The translations under genes were made by a program, and so were the position numbers. Under the pieces are notes generated by a model. It was not told the origin of the DNA. It made no database searches and saw only the letters and a list, made by a program, of their open reading frames with translations. Positions 1-5,604 of a DNA stretch of 10,517 nucleotides are shown one piece after another. Where the stretch lies: the NCBI GenBank assembly GCA_003694325.1, contig RFKJ01000253.1:1-10517 (forward strand). The letters are read 5' to 3'. Position 1 is the stretch's first letter, and every line of letters starts with the position of its first letter. This stretch comes from Deltaproteobacteria bacterium. Lineage in GTDB: Bacteria > Myxococcota_A > UBA796 > UBA2385.

Positions 1-804
1 GAGGTAGGCCTCGATCTGCTCGCCCGACCTGCTGAGGCTGTTCACGAAGTTGCTCAGCATGAAGGCGTTGGCCTCCACGCTGGCCAGCAGCGCCACGAAC
101 CAGACGGTCTGCAGGCGGATCATCTGTCCGCTGTCCAGCCGCATGGTCACCGTCGTGAAGAACTCCGCCGGGATCTCCGCCAGCGCCGGGCTGATGTCGG
201 CCGGGCCGGTCAACCACGCCCGGTGCACCAGGGCCGTCCGGGAGTCGGTCTCGATCCACCGCCACTGGGCGTGGTTCTCGGACTTGACGTTGAGCAGGCC
301 GGCATAGCTGGCCTCGCTGTAGTTGAGCGCCTCGACCTGCGGGCAGCCGTGGTCCATGAAGCAGTCGACGTCGCCGAGGAAGGTCCGCTCGAACACCTTG
401 TAGTCGTCCGGGAACACCTCCATCTGGTCGGCAGCGACGATCGCGAAGGCGAGATCGTCGAGGTCGTGCTGGTGGCGGTTCACCACCGCCGCGCCGACGA
501 GGCCGTCGGCGAACTCCTCCTCGGTCACCGCCGACAGGTCGATGTCGGGCAGGCTGTAGGCGGTCTCGGTGTCGATCCGGGTGACCTCGTATCCCTCCTC
601 GGGTCCATCGAGCCCGTGCTCGTCGAACCAGGCCGCCAGGTTCTCGACCCCCGCCTCCAGGGCCGCCGGATCCTCGTCGCCCATGTGCTCGAAGACGTAG
701 CTGCACAGCTCCGACAGGTCACCGGGGGCTTCCGGCGGCCGCTTGCAGCCGACGAGCAGGGAGACCAGGGCGATGCCCGGCAGGGCACGGAAGGGCTGAT
801 GCAC
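1..804 (-). CDS. Putative lipoprotein of unknown function (3' end outside window)
   Basis: The reading frame stays open to the left edge, so only the first 268 codons are seen and the C-terminus is missing. I chose the GTG at 804 because GGAG lies 5 nt upstream and the product then begins with a compact lipoprotein signal: short N-region, hydrophobic stretch, lipobox LVGC with Cys20. An in-frame ATG at 885 would put 27 extra residues, including an Arg-rich run, before the signal and has no well-spaced ribosome site. The mature part is acidic and has a paired-Cys segment (DVDCFMDHGC), then an alternating Trp/aromatic region and a hydrophobic stretch near the last visible residues. I recognise no family; the second half could be a beta-rich, ligand-binding type domain, but that is a guess. 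It lies downstream of the aminotransferase on the same strand, separated by a repeat-bearing 168-bp gap, so it may be a separate unit. Confidence 0.8.
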   Translation of the reverse strand, partial: MHQPFRALPGIALVSLLVGCKRPPEAPGDLSELCSYVFEHMGDEDPAALEAGVENLAAWFDEHGLDGPEEGYEVTRIDTETAYSLPDIDLSAVTEEEFADGLVGAAVVNRHQHDLDDLAFAIVAADQMEVFPDDYKVFERTFLGDVDCFMDHGCPQVEALNYSEASYAGLLNVKSENHAQWRWIETDSRTALVHRAWLTGPADISPALAEIPAEFFTTVTMRLDSGQMIRLQTVWFVALLASVEANAFMLSNFVNSLSRSGEQIEAYL

Positions 805-891
805 GCGAACTCCGCGGCGGATGGCCCGATTGGCGGCCACCACCACCTCCACGGTATTCCAGATCCCGCGACGCTGCTCGAACATTCCTGG

Positions 892-950
892 CCGCCTGGC
901 CAGGGACACCGCCGCCGCCTGGCCAGGGACACCGCCGCCGCCTGGCCCGG
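892..950. repeat. 23-bp tandem repeat with palindromic core
   Basis: Two exact copies of a 23-bp unit start at 892 and 915, and a partial, diverged third starts at 938. Each full unit contains the perfect 10-bp palindrome CCTGGCCAGG (895-904 and 918-927); in the third it has decayed to CCTGGCCCGG (941-950). Because the core is self-complementary, the two copies can also pair with each other as a 10-bp stem with a 13-nt loop. The repeat fills most of the gap between the stop of the aminotransferase (973) and the start of the lipoprotein (804). It could be a terminator for the upstream pair, a protein-binding array for the lipoprotein promoter, or a neutral replication-slippage repeat. The sequence does not decide. 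Confidence 0.75.
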
Positions 951-972
951 CGTGCAGCGACCCGGGGTCCGC

Positions 973-2430
973 CTACTTCGCGGAGTCGCCGGTCGCCTTG
1001 GCGAGGGCCTTGCGCAGGAACGGGGGCACGTACTCGTCGGGGATCAGCTCGGAAGCCTGCTCGAGGGTCGCCTTCAGGGCGGTCACGCCCAGGTTCACCG
1101 CCGGGCCGGCCTCGGCGTAGTAGCGGGCCAGCACGTCGTCGAGGGCCGCGATGAAGTAGTCGACGTCCTCGATGGTCGCACAGGCGGGCGGCAGGAACTT
1201 GATGGCGTTGGCGCCGGGGCCGGGCACCTGCAGCAGGACGCGGTGCTCGCGGTACATGTCGACGTGCACCGCCGCCCCGAAGGCCGCCGAGTCGGCCGCC
1301 CCCATGAGCTGCTGCTGGATCCGCAGCTTGAGCTGCTGGCTGTCCTTGAAGTAGATGCAGCGCATCAGGCCCTTGCCCTCGATGCGATCGATGCAGTCGT
1401 AGCGCGCGGCCAGGTCGGCGAAGCCCTCGTCGATCCGCGCCGACAGCTCGGCCACCCGCGCCGGGGCGTCCATCTCCTCCAGCACGTCGATGGTCGCCAG
1501 CGCCGCGGCCATGGCCAGATTCCCCTCGGCAAAGGTCGAGAAGTAGAACGGCCCGGACTGGAACTTCTTGAAGACCCGCTGGTAGACGTCCTCCTGGACC
1601 AGCACGCAGCCCACCGGCACCGCTCCGCCCGAGAGGATCTTGCTCACCGAGATCATGTGGGGCCGGATGCCGTCCGCGGTGCTGCGGAACCAGGGGCCGG
1701 TCCGGCACAACCCCGTCTGGACCTCGTCGGCGACCATCAGGGTGCCGTACTGTTCGCAGAGGACCTCCGCCTCCCGCAGGTAGTCGGGGTCCAGCACCTC
1801 GCAGGTCATCCCCTGCACCGGCTCGTAGACGAAGGCCGCCACGTCGCCGTGGGCCAGCTCGCGCTTCAACGCCCGGATGTCGTTGGGCTTGATCGGGGTG
1901 CAGGTGGGCATCAGCGGCTCCTGCCCCTCGCGCAGCGCCTTGCTGCCGCACATGCTGATCGCCGCGTAGGTGCGCCCGTGGAAGGCGCCCTCCAGGTACA
2001 GGAAGCGCCGCCGCCGGGTCACGTAGCGGGCGAAGCGCACCGCGACCTCGGTACACTCGGTGCCGGTGTTGGTGAACACCGCCTTGCCGTAGTGCTCGCC
2101 GGCCTTCTCGATGAGCCGGCCCGCCAGCAGCCCCGACAGCAGGTTGGGGTTGACGATGGTCCAGTTGGGCAGGTCCAGGTCGACCGCGTCCTTGATCGCC
2201 TGGCGGACCGCCGGGTGGTTGCGGCCGATGAGGTAGACGCCGCCGCCGGTCAGGAAGTCCAGCCACCGGTTTCCTTCGCTGTCCCAGAGGTACTGCCCCT
2301 GCGCCCGCACGAAGGTGGCGTTCATCCCGGCCAGCTCGAACATCTTGAGAAGCTTGGGGTGGACGTAGCGCTTGGACTGCTGCCCGGCTTCGTCGAGCTG
2401 GGCTTCGATGGTGGCGCGCATGTCGGTCAT
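973..2430 (-). CDS. Class III PLP-dependent aminotransferase
   Basis: This 485-residue fold-type I enzyme should move an amino group between an amine or omega-amino acid and a 2-oxo acid in the cytoplasm. Family landmarks are in order: NTGTE (121-125, phosphate-binding turn), FHG (150-152, aromatic/His stacking on the cofactor ring), EPVQG (203-207), DEVQTG with Asp235 (pyridine nitrogen contact), SVSK with Lys264 (Schiff-base lysine) and STF with Thr299 (phosphate contact across the dimer). Length is slightly above the usual 420-460 because of an extra C-terminal segment from about 440. The start is firm: AAGGAG sits 8 nt before the ATG. The ATG overlaps the sulfotransferase stop as ATGA, so the two are probably translationally coupled. 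Family membership is certain. Substrate is not: ornithine, putrescine, GABA and specialised-metabolite aminotransferases share these motifs. Confidence 0.95.
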   Translation of the reverse strand: MTDMRATIEAQLDEAGQQSKRYVHPKLLKMFELAGMNATFVRAQGQYLWDSEGNRWLDFLTGGGVYLIGRNHPAVRQAIKDAVDLDLPNWTIVNPNLLSGLLAGRLIEKAGEHYGKAVFTNTGTECTEVAVRFARYVTRRRRFLYLEGAFHGRTYAAISMCGSKALREGQEPLMPTCTPIKPNDIRALKRELAHGDVAAFVYEPVQGMTCEVLDPDYLREAEVLCEQYGTLMVADEVQTGLCRTGPWFRSTADGIRPHMISVSKILSGGAVPVGCVLVQEDVYQRVFKKFQSGPFYFSTFAEGNLAMAAALATIDVLEEMDAPARVAELSARIDEGFADLAARYDCIDRIEGKGLMRCIYFKDSQQLKLRIQQQLMGAADSAAFGAAVHVDMYREHRVLLQVPGPGANAIKFLPPACATIEDVDYFIAALDDVLARYYAEAGPAVNLGVTALKATLEQASELIPDEYVPPFLRKALAKATGDSAK

Positions 2431-3710
2431 GCCTGCGTCTCCTTGGGGCCGGCGTCGGGCTGCGTCGGGAGGGAGGGGCCGCCGGGAGCGGTACCGTCGG
2501 CGGTGACCTCCACGGCGTCCTGGATGGACCGGTCGCCGCCGAACCGGGTCCGGGCATGGACCGGCTCCACCGGCGGGTAGTCGGCGTCATAGCCGAAGGC
2601 ATCGAAGGCGACCCGCCAGTGTTCGTAGACCTGGCGCTTCTCCTTGCGAGAGATCTTCTTGAGCTTGTTGCGCTGGTACCCGGCGAGCCCATCGACGTAG
2701 CGCTGCAGCACCGGCCGTGCCGCGTCCCACCCGGGCAACCGGAGCCGGTCGTAGATGTCGGCCATGACCTCCATCTCCTGGCCCACGAGGTCGGCGTAGG
2801 CGATCTCGTAGAGGTTCTCCTCGGGGATGAGGTGGCGGTCCTCGACGTAGCGCTCGAAGATCCGCTGGCCGGTGATGAGGGTCTGGCGGGCCCGCTCCTC
2901 CTCCCAGTTCTCGTAGGGGAGGTGGAAGAAGTTCTCCCAGTCGGTGTGCGACCGCATGTGCAGGGTCGACAGGTAGACCTCGTAGGGGTTGCGGTGGATG
3001 AACAGGAACCGGGCGTCGGGGAACATCTCCAGCAACAGGCGGATCCGGGCCGTGTGGGTGCAGGACTTCACCACCACCCGCTTGCCACCGGTGGCCAGCA
3101 TGATCTTCTTGACGAAGTACCGGAAGGCGTCCTTCCACCGGGCGCGCTCGTCCGGGGTCGCTTCGAGGAAGTCCAGGTACTTCTCGTAGCGCGCGGCGTG
3201 GTCGGGGAACATGAACGACAGGTAGGGCGACAGGCCGGTCATCTTGGCCAGCGCGATCTCATCCTCGGCCGCCTCGTGCCAGCCCTGCCGGACGTTGTCG
3301 TAGCTGCGGGTCTCGTCCATGAACCGGCCGGTGAGGTCCGGCACCACCTTGCCCGTGGTCAGGAAGTTGCCGGGCATCACCACCTGATAGACCGTCGGGT
3401 AGGTGTGGGCCGGGACCCGCCCCAGCAGGTTGTGCAGGTGGGTGGTGCCGCTCCGCCAGTGCCCCAGCACGAAGATCGGGGTCGGGTCGATGTCCATGGC
3501 GGCGAGGCGGCGGCCGAAGCGGGCGTCCTCGATGCGGCCCAGCGCCGTCGACGGCACCGACAGGGCCGAGATCCAGGCGGCGCGGTGGGCATAGCTCGGG
3601 TCCACCTTCAGCTCGTTGTCCTGGAGGACCAACAGCCACTCGGGCAGCTCGATTCCGGTGATGAGCTGGTCCATCGACCAGCGCTTCCTGATCTTCCCGA
3701 TGCGCTTCAT
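2427..3710 (-). CDS. PAPS-dependent sulfotransferase family protein
   Basis: The protein (427 aa) should transfer a sulfuryl group from 3'-phosphoadenylyl sulfate to a hydroxyl or amino group of a small molecule, lipid or glycan. The 5'-phosphosulfate loop is VLGHWRSGTTH (81-91), the typical RSGTT of the Sulfotransfer_3 type. The 3'-phosphate segment is FLFIHRNPYEVYLS, with Arg240 and Ser248 eight apart. A KSCTH motif (Lys215) fits the KSPxH position of the family, with Cys replacing Pro. The C-terminal 50 residues are low-complexity, Pro/Gly/Asp-rich. I start at the ATG at 3710 (GGGAG 7 nt upstream). The frame is open to 3887, but the extra 59 residues are Arg/Ala-rich and cross a dyad. No signal peptide or clear membrane segment is seen, so a cytoplasmic enzyme is likely. 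It leads the pair with the aminotransferase, suggesting one pathway. Acceptor unknown. Confidence 0.92.
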   Translation of the reverse strand: MKRIGKIRKRWSMDQLITGIELPEWLLVLQDNELKVDPSYAHRAAWISALSVPSTALGRIEDARFGRRLAAMDIDPTPIFVLGHWRSGTTHLHNLLGRVPAHTYPTVYQVVMPGNFLTTGKVVPDLTGRFMDETRSYDNVRQGWHEAAEDEIALAKMTGLSPYLSFMFPDHAARYEKYLDFLEATPDERARWKDAFRYFVKKIMLATGGKRVVVKSCTHTARIRLLLEMFPDARFLFIHRNPYEVYLSTLHMRSHTDWENFFHLPYENWEEERARQTLITGQRIFERYVEDRHLIPEENLYEIAYADLVGQEMEVMADIYDRLRLPGWDAARPVLQRYVDGLAGYQRNKLKKISRKEKRQVYEHWRVAFDAFGYDADYPPVEPVHARTRFGGDRSIQDAVEVTADGTAPGGPSLPTQPDAGPKETQA

Positions 3711-4010
3711 CGGCGTGCTCCCGGCTCCACGGCCCGCCAGCACCCCGCGGACGCGCGGGCCGGGCAGGGCAAGAGCAGCAACTACGACGACGGCGCGTCC
3801 CAGGCAACTGCGAAAGCGATTTCGCAGCCGGCCGAAGCGGCGGCGCGCCGCAGGCGCACGGGGTCGCCAGCCCTCCTCCCAGGACACCGATGAACCCGGA
3901 GGCCCCCCGGGTTGTCGTCACCCGGCACGACCGGCACCCGGGCGACCGCGAGCTGCCAGGGGGCGCACGGGCCTCCCCGGCGGGCTACAGGGCCGCCCCG
4001 TGGAGAGGAC
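3711..4010. other. Divergent intergenic region between sulfotransferase and SRPBCC genes
   Basis: This 300-bp region separates two divergently transcribed genes and must hold both promoters if each is transcribed on its own. I see no convincing -35/-10 pair on either strand. It contains the 20-bp dyad at 3808-3827 and a 12-bp GC-only palindrome at 3840-3851 that may be chance. Reading frames run through it on both strands, but their translations are Arg/Pro/Ala-rich and unlike protein, so I treat it as non-coding. Confidence 0.6.
3808..3827. promoter_or_regulatory. Perfect 8+4+8 inverted repeat, candidate operator
   Basis: The sequence CTGCGAAAGCGATTTCGCAG has two perfect 8-bp arms around a 4-bp centre and includes A/T runs that stand out in a very GC-rich gap. 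It lies 98 bp from the sulfotransferase start and 184 bp from the SRPBCC gene start. There is no T-run after it and no gene end nearby, which argues against a terminator. Its size suits a dimeric repressor of the TetR or MarR kind, but no regulator gene is in the window and I do not recognise the site. Confidence 0.45.
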
Positions 4011-4541
4011 ATGCGCTTCACCATCACCGACGAGATCGACTTTCCCCGCGACCTGGTGTACCCGACGATCCGCGACCGCATCGAGGAGCTGATCGACTAC
4101 CTCCCCAACGTCGACGCCATCGAAGTCCTCGAGAAGGAGATCGACGGCCCCGTCCACCGCCACGTCAAGCGGTGGAAGGCGTCGGCCAGCGAGATCCCCG
4201 GGCTGCTTCGCCCCATCGTCAAGCCCGACTACCTGCAGTGGGTCGACCACGCGACCTGGGATGGCGAGGCCTGGACGACCGAGTGGCGCCACGAACTGCC
4301 GTTCCTGTCCGGGGCGATGACCGCCCACGGGGTCAACCGCTACATCGACGAGGGCGACATCACCATCATCGAGCTGGAAGGCGAGTTCACCATCCACCCC
4401 GAGCGGCTGACCTTCCTGCCCGGCGCGGTGGCCCGCAAGATCGCGCCGACCCTGGAGCGGTTCGTGGTCGAGTCGATCAAGCCCAACCTGCGGGCGACCA
4501 ACCAGGCCGTCGAGCAGTGGCTGGAGGAGCAGCACGGCTGA
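4011..4541 (+). CDS. SRPBCC/START-like protein, DUF2505-like
   Basis: This 176-residue protein has no signal peptide and should be cytosolic. The layout suits a one-domain helix-grip (SRPBCC) fold that binds a hydrophobic ligand: an opening MRFTITDEIDFPRDLVY strand-helix, a helix with a pair-of-acid pattern (RDRIEELIDYL), several amphipathic strands (about 45-125), and a long C-terminal helix from about 140 to the end. The opening and the internal WVDHATWD-type strand recall DUF2505 proteins; this is recognition by pattern, not a search. I start at the ATG at 4011 with GGAGAGGAC directly upstream; an in-frame ATG at 3912 adds only Pro/Gly/Arg-rich sequence and has no such site. It is divergent from the sulfotransferase-aminotransferase pair, so it may carry or sense the lipid or small molecule they act on. 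That link is inference. Confidence 0.85.
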   Translation: MRFTITDEIDFPRDLVYPTIRDRIEELIDYLPNVDAIEVLEKEIDGPVHRHVKRWKASASEIPGLLRPIVKPDYLQWVDHATWDGEAWTTEWRHELPFLSGAMTAHGVNRYIDEGDITIIELEGEFTIHPERLTFLPGAVARKIAPTLERFVVESIKPNLRATNQAVEQWLEEQHG

Positions 4542-4568
4542 GGCGCCGCTCGTCCCGCCGACGGCGCC
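4542..4568. terminator. GC-rich inverted repeat between convergent genes
   Basis: GGCGCCG (4542-4548) and CGGCGCC (4562-4568) are perfect 7-bp arms around a 13-nt loop. They start at the first base after the SRPBCC stop, in a 52-bp gap between convergent genes. There is no T-tract, so it is at best a Rho-aided or bidirectional hairpin. Confidence 0.35.
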
Positions 4569-4593
4569 CCGATGCCGCCGACGACCCGGCGGC

Positions 4594-5307
4594 TCAGGGA
4601 TCCGTGCGGAACCCGATGGTGCGCTCCTGGATGCCGAAGATGGTGCCTCCCTGGCCGAAGCCCGGGTCGAGGTCCCCGCTGCGGCGCCGCTGGATGGTGA
4701 GGGTCGCGTCGCAGGCCTGGGGATCGTCCTCGCTGATGGACTCGATGGTGCCGGCGGCGATCACGGTGGTGCCGGGGTCGCCGTCCACGTCGATCTCGGT
4801 GCGCCAGATGCAGTCGCCCTGGACGATGATCCGCACCGGGTCCTGCTCGCCGCTCGGCTCCCAGCTCACCGTCAGGTCGTCGGCGCTGCGGCTGAAGACC
4901 GAGTCGGGTTCGGGGCTGGTGACGTCGAGGGGCTCGGGCAGCGTGCAGGTGCTGTCGGGGGCCCCGGCGTCCACCGACCGCTCCAGGCTGAAGGTGAACG
5001 GCGTGTCGGCCTCGACCAGGTCGAAGTCGGCGGAGTAGACGTAGACGTCGCCGACGTAGCTCTCGGTCATCTCCTGGGTCTGGTCCCCCGAGGTGACCCG
5101 GAGCACATCGTCGCCCTCGAGGTTGACGAAGGTGTTGCTGGTGGCGCCGCCGACCCGGAGCACCGCGGTGGTGTGGGTCTGGCTGCCGTCGCTGGTCGCG
5201 GCGAAGTCGGCGTAGATGGAATCGGTCCCCACCGTGGTGGAGTCGATCGACTCGCAGCCGACGGCGAGGATGAGCGGCAGGGCCGCTCCGAGCTTGGGGT
5301 GGCGCAT
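4594..5307 (-). CDS. Putative lipoprotein with beta-sandwich-like domains
   Basis: The 237-aa product begins MRHPKLGAALPLILAVGC, a textbook lipoprotein signal with lipobox AVGC and Cys18. The next residues (Glu, Ser, Ile, Asp) do not resolve inner from outer membrane sorting in this lineage. Two parts follow: residues about 30-115, with alternating beta-type strands rich in Thr/Ser/Asp, and about 125-235, which opens with a Pro-rich linker and a LTVSWEPSG segment like the B strand of Ig/fibronectin-type domains. Cysteines 121, 166 and 199 sit in the second part and could form one disulfide. Start choice is firm: AGGAGGAGAC sits immediately before the ATG. No named family is recognised. Upstream lies the hairpin array at 5322-5429, which would be in its leader if transcription starts beyond it. 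Function is unknown. Confidence 0.85.
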   Translation of the reverse strand: MRHPKLGAALPLILAVGCESIDSTTVGTDSIYADFAATSDGSQTHTTAVLRVGGATSNTFVNLEGDDVLRVTSGDQTQEMTESYVGDVYVYSADFDLVEADTPFTFSLERSVDAGAPDSTCTLPEPLDVTSPEPDSVFSRSADDLTVSWEPSGEQDPVRIIVQGDCIWRTEIDVDGDPGTTVIAAGTIESISEDDPQACDATLTIQRRRSGDLDPGFGQGGTIFGIQERTIGFRTDP

Positions 5308-5321
5308 GTCTCCTCCTGGTT

Positions 5322-5429
5322 CCGCCTCCCGAGGAGGCGGGGTTGTCCGGGCCGCCTCCCGAGGAGGCGGGGTTGTCCGGGCCGCCTCCTGAGGAGGCGG
5401 GGTTGTCCGGGCCGCCTCCTGAGGAGGCG
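5322..5429. repeat. Four tandem hairpins, 30-bp period, with SD/anti-SD-like arms
   Basis: Four palindromes begin at 5322, 5352, 5382 and 5413. Each has the form CCGCCTCC-NNN-GGAGGCGG (8-bp arms; 7 in the last) with a 3-nt loop. They are separated by three identical 11-nt spacers, GGTTGTCCGGG. Loops on the plus strand are CGA, CGA, TGA, TGA, so copies differ only at that position and at the outer end. On the minus strand the array ends 14 nt before the lipoprotein start, next to its ribosome site. Spacers are identical and the period is 30, so this is not CRISPR. The unit is a multiple of three and gives SSGGGPDNPA-type peptides in one frame, but no gene uses that frame convincingly. Confidence 0.9.
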
Positions 5430-5474
5430 ATGATCCACCATAGGCACCAACCCCCGGTGCCGGCGACCCCTCCC

Positions 5475-5513
5475 TGACACCCGTCGCACCGTGTCACGGG
5501 ACCGGGCTACGAT
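5475..5513 (+). promoter_or_regulatory. Candidate promoter/operator of the tadG-like operon
   Basis: A perfect dyad TGACAC-N10-GTGTCA (5475-5496) is followed 11 nt later by TACGAT (5508-5513), which fits a -10 element. There is no good -35 box at the standard distance, so activation by a dyad-bound protein is possible. A transcript from here would have a leader of about 85 nt to the ATG at 5605. A second palindrome, CGTTCGAACG (5561-5570), lies within that leader. Confidence 0.3.
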
Positions 5514-5604
5514 AGACTCACGTCGAACCCCGGCTGGTTCCACGCGGACCGGATTCGTCACGTTCGAACGCGCACGGCGCATGGTTCGACATGCAGGAGC
5601 GGAC

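Noticed and set aside
223..2580. Very long plus-strand open frame (785 codons) antisense to the aminotransferase and the lipoprotein
   Set aside because: It mirrors the GC-rich third positions of the minus-strand genes; its translation is full of His/Val/Gly/Leu/Arg runs without domain pattern, while the minus strand encodes a clear enzyme.
3840..3851. 12-bp palindrome GCGGCGCGCCGC
   Set aside because: Made only of G and C in a roughly 70% GC sequence, so chance is a sufficient explanation; not listed as a site of its own.
3711..3887. N-terminal extension of the sulfotransferase to a start at 3887
   Set aside because: The 59 extra residues are Arg/Ala/Gly-rich, cross the 20-bp dyad, and the ATG at 3710 has a well-spaced ribosome site.
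2556..3893. 445-codon plus-strand open frame opposite the sulfotransferase
   Set aside because: Same antisense-shadow effect; the sulfotransferase motifs on the minus strand settle the coding strand.
5322..5429. CRISPR array
   Set aside because: The 11-nt segments between palindromes are identical and too short to be spacers, and no cas gene is in the window.
5491..5604. GTG start at 5491 for the TadG-like gene
   Set aside because: It would lie within the TGACAC/GTGTCA dyad and add 38 residues before the normal TadG basic leader; AGGAG before the ATG at 5605 is far better.
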